Shown: piece by piece, positions 7,920 to 17,918 of the stretch
How the letters are laid out: each line of letters begins with the position of its first letter
How positions within the stretch are numbered: position 1 is the first letter of the stretch
Assembly (NCBI RefSeq): GCF_000876015.1
Contig: NZ_BBQM01000022.1
Span: 186,001-250,000, forward strand
Origin: Cupriavidus basilensis
Lineage (GTDB): Bacteria > Pseudomonadota > Gammaproteobacteria > Burkholderiales > Burkholderiaceae
Direction: 5' to 3'
Length of the DNA stretch: 64,000 nucleotides
Position numbers and translations under genes: made by a program
The notes under the pieces: generated by a model
What the model was told of the DNA's origin: nothing
What the model saw: only the letters and a program-made list of their open reading frames with translations
Databases searched by the model: none

Positions 7920-9338
7920 CTAGCGCGTCGCGCGGAAGATCTTGCCCGGGTTGAGGATGTGGTTGGGATCGAGCGCGTTCTTGATGGCGCGCATCAGGTC
8001 CAGCGCATCCTCGCCGTGCTCGCTGACCAGGAAGTCCATCTTGTGCAGGCCCACGCCGTGCTCGCCGGTGCAGGTGCCGCCCAGGGCCAGCGCGCGCTCG
8101 ACGATGCGCCGGTTGATGGTCTCGGCCTCGGCCAGCTCCTCGGGCCTGGCCGGGTCGGTCAGGATCGCCACGTGGAAGTTGCCGTCGCCGACGTGGCCGA
8201 CGATCGGGCAGGGCAGCGTGGAGGCGGCGAGGTCGCGCTCGGTCTCGCTCACGCACTCGGCCAGCCGCGAGATCGGCACGCACACGTCGGTGGTGACGGC
8301 GCGGCAGCCCGGCTTGAGCTGGAGCATGGCGAAGTAGGCGGTATGGCGCGCGTTCCACAGGCGGCTGCGGTCTTCCGGCCGGGTGGCCCACTCGAAGCCC
8401 TGGCCGCCGTGCTCGGCGGCGATCTGCTGCACGGTCTCGGCCTGCTCCCTGACGCCGGCTTCGGTGCCGTGGAACTCGAAGAACAGGTGCGGCATCTCCG
8501 GCATGGACAGGTTGTCGTGCCGGTTGATGGCGCGGATGGCCAGCGCGTCGACGAACTCCACGCGCGCCACCGGCACGCCGAGCTGGATGGTGTCGATCAC
8601 CGCCCGCACCGCGCTGCCCATGCTGGGGAACGCGCAGATGGCGGCGGAGATGGCCTCGGGCTGCGGGTAGAGCCGCACCGTGACCTCGGTGATGATGCCC
8701 AGCGTGCCTTCGCTGCCGATCATCAGGCGGGTCAGGTCGTAGCCGGCGGACGACTTGCGCGCGTGCGTGCCGGTCTTGACGATGCGGCCGTCGGCCATGA
8801 CCACGGTCAGCGCCAGCACGTTCTCGCGCATGGTGCCGTAGCGCACCGCGTTGGTCCCGGAGGCGCGCGTGGCGCACATGCCGCCCAGCGAGGCGTCGGC
8901 GCCCGGATCGATCGGGAAGAACAGGCCGCTGTCCTTGATTTCCTGGTTGAGCTGCTTGCGGGTCACGCCCGGCTGCACGGTCACGTTCAGGTCCTCGGCC
9001 TGCACCGACAGCACGCGGTTCATCTGCGACAGGTCGAGGCTGATGCCGCCGGCCACCGCCAGCAGGTGGCCCTCGAGCGAGGAGCCGGCGCCGTAGGGGA
9101 TCAGCGGCACGCGGTGCGCGTTGCACAGGCGCGCCACCTCGGCCACTTCCTCGGTGCTGTGGGCGAACACCACGCCGTCCGGCGCGGCCGGCGGGAACGG
9201 CGACTCGTCGCGCCCGTGGTGCTCGCACACGCCGGCGGAGGTGGAGAAGCGCTCGCCGAAACGGGCCTGCAGGGCCTCGCGCACGGCGGCCGGCAGCGGC
9301 TGGCGCGCCAGCGCCGCGTGGGGGGTGGGATGGTTCAT
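7920..9338 (-). CDS. FAD-linked oxidase, D-lactate dehydrogenase / GlcD-like
   Basis: A 472-residue single-chain flavoprotein of the D-lactate dehydrogenase (cytochrome)/glycolate oxidase family. The FAD domain contains IPYGAGSSLEGHLLAV and DPGADASLGGMCATRASGTN; the C-terminal domain has VGHVGDGNFHVAIL and GEHGVGLHKMD. It lacks iron-sulfur motifs. It would oxidise D-lactate or another 2-hydroxyacid and reduce a cytochrome or quinone. The ATG at 9336-9338 gives MNHPTPHAALARQP and follows a GGAGACACC; the frame is open further upstream but without family similarity. The LysR gene starts 9 bp after its stop. Substrate is uncertain. Confidence 0.88.
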   Translation of the reverse strand: MNHPTPHAALARQPLPAAVREALQARFGERFSTSAGVCEHHGRDESPFPPAAPDGVVFAHSTEEVAEVARLCNAHRVPLIPYGAGSSLEGHLLAVAGGISLDLSQMNRVLSVQAEDLNVTVQPGVTRKQLNQEIKDSGLFFPIDPGADASLGGMCATRASGTNAVRYGTMRENVLALTVVMADGRIVKTGTHARKSSAGYDLTRLMIGSEGTLGIITEVTVRLYPQPEAISAAICAFPSMGSAVRAVIDTIQLGVPVARVEFVDALAIRAINRHDNLSMPEMPHLFFEFHGTEAGVREQAETVQQIAAEHGGQGFEWATRPEDRSRLWNARHTAYFAMLQLKPGCRAVTTDVCVPISRLAECVSETERDLAASTLPCPIVGHVGDGNFHVAILTDPARPEELAEAETINRRIVERALALGGTCTGEHGVGLHKMDFLVSEHGEDALDLMRAIKNALDPNHILNPGKIFRATR

Positions 9339-9571
9339 GGTGTCTCCGGCGGGACTGCGGCGGCAGGCTGCCGCGCGGCGCTGCCCGGGAGCGGGCGGCG
9401 CGCGTCGGTGCCGGCACTGGTGCCCGCTGGCGTCGCGGGCGAATCCCGCTATTCTACGCCGCGCCTGTCCGCCACAGCACATCGGGCGCCGGCGCCCGGC
9501 ATGCGCGCGACCGCCGCCGCCGCGGCGCCGATGGGCGCCATAATGCGGGATTGCCACCGCAGGAGACCCGC

Positions 9572-10135
9572 ATGGGCAACCGCCTGACCAAGATCGCCAC
9601 CCGCACCGGGGACGGCGGCACCACCGGCCTCGGCGACGGCAGCCGCACCGGCAAGGACAGCCTGCGCATCGCCGCCATCGGCGACGTCGACGAGCTCAAT
9701 TCCCATCTCGGCGTGCTGCTGGCCGAAACGCTGCCCGACGAGGTGCGCGCGGCGCTGCTGCACATCCAGCACGACCTGTTCGACCTCGGCGGCGAGCTGT
9801 CCATCCCCGGCTACGTGCTGGTCAAGCCGGAACAGGTGCTGCAACTGGACGACTGGCTGGCGCACTACAACGCCGGCCTGCCGCGCCTGGCCGAGTTCAT
9901 CCTGCCCGGCGGCAGCCGCGCCGCGGCGGTGGCGCACGTCTGCCGCACGGTGTGCCGGCGCGCCGAGCGGGCGCTGGTGGCGCTGGGCGGGCAGGAGGCG
10001 CTCAACGAGGCGCCGCGCCAGTACCTGAACCGGCTCTCCGACCTGCTGTTCGTGCTGGCGCGCGTGCTGAACCGCGCCGGCGGCGGCGGCGACGTGCTGT
10101 GGCAGCGCGGCCGTGCCGCGGAAAGTGACAAATAA
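9572..10135 (+). CDS. Cob(I)alamin adenosyltransferase, PduO type
   Basis: A 187-residue protein that transfers the adenosyl group of ATP to cob(I)alamin to make adenosylcobalamin. Family motifs are present: ATRTGDGGTTGLGDGSR near the N-terminus, DVDELNSHLG, and the C-terminal NRLSDLLFVLARVLNR. The start chosen is the ATG at 9572, preceded by CAGGAGA with 5-6 base spacing; a TTG seven codons upstream lacks such a site. It is divergent from the FAD oxidase gene (233 bp between) and lies 213 bp before dnaK. Confidence 0.92.
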   Translation: MGNRLTKIATRTGDGGTTGLGDGSRTGKDSLRIAAIGDVDELNSHLGVLLAETLPDEVRAALLHIQHDLFDLGGELSIPGYVLVKPEQVLQLDDWLAHYNAGLPRLAEFILPGGSRAAAVAHVCRTVCRRAERALVALGGQEALNEAPRQYLNRLSDLLFVLARVLNRAGGGGDVLWQRGRAAESDK

Positions 10136-10150
10136 GGCACAAAAAACGGG

Positions 10151-10180
10151 CCGGCGCCCGCCGGCGCCCGCCGGCGCGCG
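10151..10180 (+). repeat. Short GC tandem repeat upstream of dnaK
   Basis: The 10-base unit CCGGCGCCCG occurs twice exactly (10151-10160, 10161-10170) and a third time with one change (10171-10180). The stretch is self-complementary and continues into further GC palindromes up to about 10200. It lies between the adenosyltransferase stop and the dnaK promoter; it may stall or terminate readthrough, though no T tract follows. Confidence 0.6.
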
Positions 10181-10262
10181 GGCCGCCCCGCCGGCCGGCC
10201 GCCGTCCTGCCGCGATGCGCCCGGAAAAACCGAGAAAATTACTCGGAATTGCGCGTCCGGCC

Positions 10263-10290
10263 CTTGAAATGGCCCCGGACGGCCACATTT
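10263..10290 (+). promoter_or_regulatory. Sigma-32 heat-shock promoter of dnaK
   Basis: The -35 element CTTGAA (10263-10268) matches the sigma-32 consensus exactly. After 14 bases comes CCACATTT (10283-10290), 7 of 8 with the consensus CCCCATTT. Transcription would start near 10297, about 50 bases before the dnaK ATG. Both the sequence and the downstream chaperone genes support the call. Confidence 0.82.
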
Positions 10291-10348
10291 CCGACTCCAG
10301 GACGAATTGCAGCGCCCGCGGATAGCGGGGCTCAAGAGGAGAGAATAA

Positions 10349-12307
<1,959 letters not shown>

Positions 12308-12407
12308 TGGATGAGCTGGGGAGGGGCGCGGTGCGCGGCACCGCCGCCAGCCCCTGTCCCCACGCCGGGCGACGGACATCGGACCAAGCGGATTACCGCC
12401 GTCGGAT

Positions 12408-12425
12408 GCCGCGCTCGGCTTTTTT
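12408..12425 (+). terminator. Possible weak terminator or attenuator between dnaK and dnaJ
   Basis: GCCG (12408-12411), a four-base loop, CGGC (12416-12419) and then six T. The stem is only 4 bp, so it is probably leaky; it could set a lower level of dnaJ relative to dnaK. Confidence 0.35.
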
Positions 12426-12495
12426 GCTATTTTCTTTGCTATTTGCCCGGGCGGGTCTCACACGCGCCGCGGGGCCAATCAGGTAATCAGCCACC

Positions 12496-13641
12496 ATGGC
12501 AAAACGTGACTACTACGAAGTGCTCGGGGTGGGCAAGAACGCCAGCGACGACGATATCAAGAAGGCGTATCGCAAGCTGGCGATGAAGCACCACCCGGAC
12601 CGCAATCCGGACAGCAAGGATTCGGAGGAGAAATTCAAGGAGGTCAAGGAGGCCTACGAGATGCTCTCCGACCCCGAGAAGAAGGCGGCCTACGACCAGT
12701 ACGGCCACGCCGGCGTCGACCCCAACATGGCGGGCGGCTTCGGCGGCGGCGGCCAGGGCTACGGCGGTTTCGCCGAGGCCTTCGGCGACATCTTCGGCGA
12801 CATCTTCGGCCAGCAGGGCCAGGGCGCCGGGCGCCGCAGCGGCGGCGGCCCGCAGGTGTACCGCGGCGCCGACCTGCGCTACAGCATGGAGATCTCGCTC
12901 GAGCAGGCCGCGCACGGCCACGAGGCGCAGATCCGCGTGCCGCACTGGGACGAGTGCGAGCACTGCCACGGCAACGGCGCCGAGCCCGGTACCAACGTCG
13001 AGACCTGCCCGACCTGCCACGGCGCGGGCCAGGTGCGCGTGTCGCAGGGCTTCTTCTCGATGCAGCAGACCTGCCCGAAGTGCCACGGCACCGGCAAGCA
13101 TATCCCCAAGCCGTGCACCAAGTGCCACGGCCAGGGCAAGATCAAGTCGCAGAAGACGCTGGAAGTGAAGATCCCCGCCGGCATCGACGAGGGCATGCGC
13201 ATCCGCTCCTCGGGCAACGGCGAGCCGGGCATCAACGGCGGCCCCCCGGGCGATCTGTACGTGGAAGTGCACATCCGCCCGCACGCGGTGTTCGAGCGCG
13301 ACGGCGACGACCTGCACTGCCAGATGCCGATCTCGTTCGCCACCGCGGCGCTGGGCGGCGACCTGGAAGTGCCCACGTTGGGCGGCAAGGCCAGCTTCCC
13401 GGTGCCCGAAGGCACCCAGGCCGGCAAGACCTTCCGCCTGCGCGGCAAGGGCATCAAGGGCGTGCGCTCGGGTTATCCGGGCGACCTCTACGTGCACGTG
13501 AACGTGGAAACGCCGGTCAAGCTGACCGAGGCGCAGAAGGACATCCTGCGCCAGTTCGACCGCTCGGTGCACGAGGGCGGCTCGCGCCACAGCCCGCAGG
13601 AGCAATCCTGGCTGGACAAGGTGAAGAGCTTCTTCAGCTGA
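12496..13641 (+). CDS. dnaJ: Chaperone DnaJ (Hsp40)
   Basis: A 381-residue type I J-protein. The J domain (residues 1-70) has the HPD tripeptide in MKHHPDRNPD; a Gly/Phe-rich region follows with FGDIFGDIFGQQG; the zinc domain has four CxxCxGxG-type repeats (CEHCHGNG, CPTCHGAG, CPKCHGTG, CTKCHGQG); then the C-terminal substrate domains. It delivers clients to DnaK and stimulates its ATPase. It lies 188 bp after dnaK, with no separate heat-shock promoter seen, and is followed by a strong terminator. Confidence 0.98.
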   Translation: MAKRDYYEVLGVGKNASDDDIKKAYRKLAMKHHPDRNPDSKDSEEKFKEVKEAYEMLSDPEKKAAYDQYGHAGVDPNMAGGFGGGGQGYGGFAEAFGDIFGDIFGQQGQGAGRRSGGGPQVYRGADLRYSMEISLEQAAHGHEAQIRVPHWDECEHCHGNGAEPGTNVETCPTCHGAGQVRVSQGFFSMQQTCPKCHGTGKHIPKPCTKCHGQGKIKSQKTLEVKIPAGIDEGMRIRSSGNGEPGINGGPPGDLYVEVHIRPHAVFERDGDDLHCQMPISFATAALGGDLEVPTLGGKASFPVPEGTQAGKTFRLRGKGIKGVRSGYPGDLYVHVNVETPVKLTEAQKDILRQFDRSVHEGGSRHSPQEQSWLDKVKSFFS

Positions 13642-13664
13642 GCCGGTTCGGCTCGCGGCGAGTG

Positions 13665-13701
13665 GCCGGCCACGCTTGACGGCGTGGCCGGCTTTTTTTT
13701 T
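13665..13701 (+). terminator. Rho-independent terminator after dnaJ
   Basis: A perfect 11-bp stem, GCCGGCCACGC (13665-13675) with GCGTGGCCGGC (13682-13692), a 6-base loop, then nine T (13693-13701). It closes the dnaK-dnaJ unit. Confidence 0.95.
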
Positions 13702-13811
13702 GGGGGGGCTGGTGGCGGGTTTTGCCGCTGGCGGTTCCTGCGTGTGCAGCGCGCGATAATGCGATATCGCCGCGTTTCGCGGCCGCCCCAACCGACGCTG
13801 GTGATTTCCCC

Positions 13812-15698
13812 GTGGCAGTTCTTCCCGCTTCCCCCTCCGCTTCCCCTTCCGCTTCGCCCGAACCGTTCGTCCTGCTCGACGACGCCACCGCCGCGCCCGG
13901 CGAGGCGGTCTCGCGCCTGTACACCGGCTTCGTGCGCGAGGACGTGCTGCCCGGCGGCGCCGCGCTCGATGCGCTCGACGCCATGCTGGCCGAGGGCTGG
14001 CGCCAGGGCTGGCATGCCACGCTGTTCGCGCCCTACGAATTCGGCGGCCCGCTGCTCGGCGTGGCGGTGGCCGCGGACCAGGCGCTGCCGTTCCACGACG
14101 GCGCGCTGCGGCTGCTGTGGTTCCGGCGGATGCGCAGGCTGGACACGCGGGCGGTCGCGTCGTGGCTGGCCGGCGAACAGGGCGACGCGCCGGCCGGCGT
14201 GATGGAGATCGCTTCCGATACCACGGAGGCGGCCTTCCACGCGGCCATCGCCCGCATCCATGCGTGGATCGAGGCCGGCGACACCTACCAGGTCAATTTC
14301 ACCCAGCGCCTGCGCTTCGGTGCGTTCGGCGCGCCGGCGGCGCTCTATGCGGCGCTGCGCGCGGCGCAGCCGGTGCCCTACGCCGTGCTGGCGCGCCTGC
14401 CCGGCGACGGCTGGGTGCTGTCGCTGTCGCCGGAGCTGTTCGTGCGTCATGACGGGCAAGGCCATCTGCTCACGCGGCCGATGAAGGGCACCGCGCCGCG
14501 CAGCGGCGACCCCGCGCGCGATGCCGCAGCCGCCGCGGCGCTGGCCGCCGACGCCAAGAACCGCGCCGAGAACGTGATGATCGTGGACCTGCTGCGCAAC
14601 GACCTGGGCCGCGTGGCGGTGCCGGGCACGGTGGCGGTGCCGGCGCGCTTCGTGGTCGAGCCGTTCGGGCAGGTGCTGCAGATGACGTCCACCGTGACCG
14701 CCACCGCGCGTCCCGGCACGAGCCTGGCCGGGCTGCTGCGCGCGCTGTTCCCGTGCGGCTCGATCACCGGCGCGCCCAAGCGGCGCACGATGCAGATCAT
14801 CGGCGAGCTGGAGCCGTCGCCGCGCGGGCTCTATACCGGCGCGATCGGCTGGATCGACGCGCCGGCGCCGGTGGCGTTCCCGGGCGCCTTCGCGCTGTCG
14901 GTGGCGATTCGCACGCTGGTGCTGGGCGCGCCGCGCGCCGACGGCCTGCGCGCGGGCGAGATGGGCGTGGGCGGCGGCATCGTCCACGACAGCGACGCGG
15001 CCGGCGAGTACGCCGAATGCGGCTGGAAGGCCCGCTTCCTGACCGCGCACGATCCGGGCTTCACGCTGTTCGAGACCCTGCGCGTGGAGGACGGCGCGTG
15101 TCCGCGGCTGGACGCGCACCTGGCGCGGCTGGCCGCGTCGGCCGCCTGCCTCGGTTTCGCTTTCGACGCCGCGCGCGCGCGCGCGGCGGCGCGCGCGGCC
15201 GCGGCCGGCCTGGGTGCCGGCGCGTGGCGCCTGCGGCTGGCGCTCGGCAAGGCCGGCGGCCTCGCCGTGACGCACGGCGCGCTGGCGCCGCTGGCCGCCG
15301 CGCCGGTCGCGGCGCTGCTGGCGCCGCAGCCGCTGCCGGACGCGGACCCGCTGCGCCGCCACAAGACCAGCGCGCGCGCCGTGTTCGACGCCGGCTGGCA
15401 GGCCGCCGAGCGCGCCGGCGCGTTCGACAGCCTGTTCTTCAACACGCGCGGCGAACTGCTCGAAGGCGGGCGCAGCTCGGTGTTCGTCAAGGTGGATGGC
15501 GAGTGGCTGACGCCGCCGCTGGCGGCGCACATCCTGCCCGGCGTGATGCGCGCGGCGGTGCTGGCCGACGGCGCGCGCTACCTGGGCGGGCCGGCGCGCG
15601 AGGCCGTGGTCACGCGCGCCATGCTGGCGCGCCGCGAGGCGCTGGCGCTGGCCAACGCGCTGCGCGGCGTGCTGCCGGCGATGCTGGCCGCCGGCTGA
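13812..15698 (+). CDS. pabB: Aminodeoxychorismate synthase component I fused to aminodeoxychorismate lyase
   Basis: A 628-residue bifunctional folate enzyme. The N-terminal two thirds is a chorismate-binding domain (TYQVNFTQRL, MKGTAPRSGD, CGSITGAPKRRTMQ) that makes 4-amino-4-deoxychorismate. The last third resembles the PLP-dependent lyase PabC (FTLFETLRVEDGA, RRHKTSARAVFDAG with the likely PLP lysine, NTRGELLEGGRSSVF) that releases p-aminobenzoate. A glutaminase PabA subunit would be encoded elsewhere. The frame is open from a TTG at 13722, but a GTG at 13812 gives a more usual N-terminus; no good ribosome site is seen, so the start is uncertain. It begins about 110 bp after the dnaJ terminator. 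Confidence 0.9.
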   Translation: MAVLPASPSASPSASPEPFVLLDDATAAPGEAVSRLYTGFVREDVLPGGAALDALDAMLAEGWRQGWHATLFAPYEFGGPLLGVAVAADQALPFHDGALRLLWFRRMRRLDTRAVASWLAGEQGDAPAGVMEIASDTTEAAFHAAIARIHAWIEAGDTYQVNFTQRLRFGAFGAPAALYAALRAAQPVPYAVLARLPGDGWVLSLSPELFVRHDGQGHLLTRPMKGTAPRSGDPARDAAAAAALAADAKNRAENVMIVDLLRNDLGRVAVPGTVAVPARFVVEPFGQVLQMTSTVTATARPGTSLAGLLRALFPCGSITGAPKRRTMQIIGELEPSPRGLYTGAIGWIDAPAPVAFPGAFALSVAIRTLVLGAPRADGLRAGEMGVGGGIVHDSDAAGEYAECGWKARFLTAHDPGFTLFETLRVEDGACPRLDAHLARLAASAACLGFAFDAARARAAARAAAAGLGAGAWRLRLALGKAGGLAVTHGALAPLAAAPVAALLAPQPLPDADPLRRHKTSARAVFDAGWQAAERAGAFDSLFFNTRGELLEGGRSSVFVKVDGEWLTPPLAAHILPGVMRAAVLADGARYLGGPAREAVVTRAMLARREALALANALRGVLPAMLAAG

Positions 15699-15714
15699 GG
15701 CAGGGTCAGGCGGG

Positions 15715-16536
15715 TCAGGCGGAGAAGGTGTGCTCCGCCGCCGGGAAGCTGCCGTCCTTCACGGCCGCCACGTAGGCGCGCACGGCGGCCTCGATCGACG
15801 CGGCGCCTTCCATGAAGTTGCGCACGAACTTGGCCTTGCGGCCCGGGTAGACGTTGATCATGTCCTGCAGCACCAGCACCTGGCCCGAGCAGTCCACGCC
15901 CGCGCCGATGCCGATGGTGGGAATCGTCAGCAGGCCCGTGACCACGCCCGCCAGCGCCGCCGGCACCGCTTCCATCACGATCAGCTGCGCGCCCGCGGCC
16001 TGCAGCGCGAGGGCGTCGCGCTTGAGCTGCGCGGCGCTCTCGTCGGTCTTGCCCTGCACCTTGAAGCCGCCCAGCGCATGCACCGACTGCGGCGTCAGGC
16101 CGATGTGCGCGCACACCGGGACGCTGCGCTCGACCAGGAACTGCACGGTCGGCGCGAGCCAGTCGCCGCCTTCGAGCTTGACCATCTGCGCGCCCGCGCG
16201 CATCAGCGTGGCGGCGCTGGCGAAGGCGGTCTCGGGCGTGGGGTAGGTGCCGAACGGCAGGTCCGCCACCAGCAGCGCGCTCTGGTTGCCGCGCGCCACG
16301 CACTCGGTGTGGTAGGCCATCTGTTCCAGCGTCACGGGCAGCGTGGTCTGCTGGCCCTGCATGACGTTGCCGAGGGAGTCGCCGACCAGCAGCACTTCGA
16401 CGCCGCAGTAGTCGAGCAGCGCGGCGAAGCTGGAGTCGTAGGCGGTCAGCATGGCGATCTTTTCGCCGGCGGCGCGCATCGCCTGCAGCTTGGGAATGGT
16501 GACGGTCTTGCGGGAGGGATCGAGGAGGTAGCTCAT
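15715..16536 (-). CDS. panB: 3-methyl-2-oxobutanoate hydroxymethyltransferase
   Basis: A 273-residue TIM-barrel enzyme of pantothenate synthesis that adds a hydroxymethyl group from methylene-tetrahydrofolate to 2-oxoisovalerate. Motifs seen: MLTAYDSSFAALLD, VGDSLGNVMQGQQTTLPV (magnesium and substrate site) and ERSVPVCAHIGLTPQSV. The length is normal. It is convergent with pabB (16 bp apart) and the last gene of the leftward run from hda. It lies 140 bp downstream of the deoxynucleoside kinase gene. Confidence 0.95.
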   Translation of the reverse strand: MSYLLDPSRKTVTIPKLQAMRAAGEKIAMLTAYDSSFAALLDYCGVEVLLVGDSLGNVMQGQQTTLPVTLEQMAYHTECVARGNQSALLVADLPFGTYPTPETAFASAATLMRAGAQMVKLEGGDWLAPTVQFLVERSVPVCAHIGLTPQSVHALGGFKVQGKTDESAAQLKRDALALQAAGAQLIVMEAVPAALAGVVTGLLTIPTIGIGAGVDCSGQVLVLQDMINVYPGRKAKFVRNFMEGAASIEAAVRAYVAAVKDGSFPAAEHTFSA

Positions 16537-16676
16537 GACGTTGGGCCGGTAGAGAGACGGGAGGCGGGCGGGCCGCTTCAGGCCATGCGGCGGGCCGTTG
16601 TCCCCTGCAATCCGCTTTGCCGCGGTGCGCGGCAGCGGCTGCTGTCGTTATGGTCGGGCTGGCAGGCGGGAACCTG

Positions 16677-17318
16677 TCAGGGCGCAGCGAGATTGAGAAA
16701 GGCCTTGCGGCCGCGCATGTCTTCGATGCGCGACAGTAGTGTACGGAAATCGCCGTCGTTGTCCACCGGGTTGAAGTGGGCGGTGTCGACGATCATCACC
16801 GGCGCCTCGTCGTAGCGGTGGAACAGCTCGCCGTAGGCGCCACACAGGCGCTCCAGGTAGGTGTCGTCGATGCTGGACTCGCCGGGCGCGTTGCGCCGCG
16901 CGATGCGCTCGCGCAGCAGCGCGGGCGAGGCCTGCAGCACGATCACCAGGTCCGTGCGCTGGCTCTGCGCGGGCAGGCGCGCGGCGAGGGCGTCGTACAG
17001 CGCCAGCTCGTCCTCGGGCAGCGTCAGGCCCGCGTAGAGCCGGTCGCGGGCATGGAGGAAATTGCCCACCATGCGCTGGCCGGCCAGCAGCGCCGCCTGC
17101 CACGCCTGCAACTGCTGCGCGCGCTGGTTCAGCAGCGACAGCTGCAGCGGCAGCGCGTAGCGCGCCGGCTCGCGGTAATAGCGGTCGAGGAAGGGATTGC
17201 CGCGGGCGCCGTCGAGCAGCTCGCCGGCGCGCAGGGTTTGCGCCAGGCGCTGCGCCAGCGCCGTCTTGCCGGCGCCGATGGGGCCTTCCACCACGATCCT
17301 GCGCAGATGTTCGAGCAT
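16677..17318 (-). CDS. Deoxynucleoside kinase family protein
   Basis: A 213-residue P-loop kinase. Walker A is GPIGAGKT at residues 12-19. The arrangement with NPFLDRYYREPARYALPLQL and an arginine-rich RTDLVIVLQASPALLRERIARR lid region matches the deoxyguanosine/deoxyadenosine kinase family that salvages deoxynucleosides. In related genomes this gene lies between folK and panB, as here. Which nucleoside is used cannot be read from the sequence. The start ATG gives MLEHLRRIVVEGPIG, leaving 78 bp after folK that holds a large inverted repeat. Confidence 0.85.
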   Translation of the reverse strand: MLEHLRRIVVEGPIGAGKTALAQRLAQTLRAGELLDGARGNPFLDRYYREPARYALPLQLSLLNQRAQQLQAWQAALLAGQRMVGNFLHARDRLYAGLTLPEDELALYDALAARLPAQSQRTDLVIVLQASPALLRERIARRNAPGESSIDDTYLERLCGAYGELFHRYDEAPVMIVDTAHFNPVDNDGDFRTLLSRIEDMRGRKAFLNLAAP

Positions 17319-17355
17319 GGGCGGGTCCGGTCGGCTAGGGGAGGCGGGCCGGGGA

Positions 17356-17412
17356 GCGCGACGTTTCCTGACGGCGCGCCCCGGGATGCCGCGCCGTCAG
17401 GAAGCGTCGCGC
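17356..17412. repeat. Long near-perfect inverted repeat spanning the 3' end of folK
   Basis: Arms 17356-17378 and 17390-17412 are complementary over 23 bp with a single T/G mismatch, around an 11-base loop. The right arm lies in the last codons and stop of folK (stop 17397-17399); the left arm lies between folK and the kinase gene. There is no T tract after either arm. It may be an mRNA-stabilising or terminating hairpin between folK and the kinase gene, or a copy of a dispersed palindromic repeat. Confidence 0.85.
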
Positions 17413-17918
17413 GCTTCCGTTTTCTGCCGCGTGCACTGGCAGAACGAGAATTTCTCGATGCGCTGCGTATTGACCGCCGGCAGGAAGTCGGCGGCCGGGC
17501 CGCGGCCCGGGATCACCAGCGCGGGGTCCAGCTCCAGCAGCGGCACCAGCGTGAAGGCGCGCTCGGCCACGCGCGCATGCGGCACCGTGAGATGCTCGTC
17601 GCCGTGGATCTCGTCGCCGAACAGCAGCAGGTCGAGGTCGAGCGTGCGCGGCGCGTTGCGGAACGGGCGCTCGCGGCCGAACTGGTCCTCGATGTGGTGG
17701 CAGATGCGCAATAGCTGGGCCGCGGTGAACGGGGTTTCCACCTTCACCACCGCGTTGAAGTAGTCGTCGCCGCCCGCGTCGACCGGGGCCGTGCGGTAAA
17801 GCGACGATCTCGCCAGCACCGTGATGCCGACCTGCTGGGCCAGGCACACGATGGCATCCTTGAGGGCCTGCCGGGCATCGCCCAGGTTGGCCCCGATGCC
17901 GATAAAGGCAACTGTCAT
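17397..17918 (-). CDS. folK: 2-amino-4-hydroxy-6-hydroxymethyldihydropteridine pyrophosphokinase (HPPK)
   Basis: A 173-residue folate enzyme that transfers pyrophosphate from ATP to 6-hydroxymethyl-dihydropterin. Motifs: FIGIGANLGD at the N-terminus, SSLYRTAPV, and RPFRNAPRTLDLDLLLFGD holding the magnesium-binding aspartates. Its ATG overlaps the pcnB stop by one base (TAATG), so the two are translationally coupled. The C-terminal tail after about residue 155 (FSFCQCTRQKTEARDAS) is family-atypical, and its last codons lie in the inverted repeat at 17356-17412, which may have altered the gene end. Confidence 0.94.
   Translation of the reverse strand: MTVAFIGIGANLGDARQALKDAIVCLAQQVGITVLARSSLYRTAPVDAGGDDYFNAVVKVETPFTAAQLLRICHHIEDQFGRERPFRNAPRTLDLDLLLFGDEIHGDEHLTVPHARVAERAFTLVPLLELDPALVIPGRGPAADFLPAVNTQRIEKFSFCQCTRQKTEARDAS

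Noticed and set aside
13722..13811. TTG at 13722 as the start of the pabB-pabC fusion
   Set aside because: It lies 20 bases after the dnaJ terminator T tract, and the added 30 residues are not family-like; the GTG at 13812 is preferred, though not certain.
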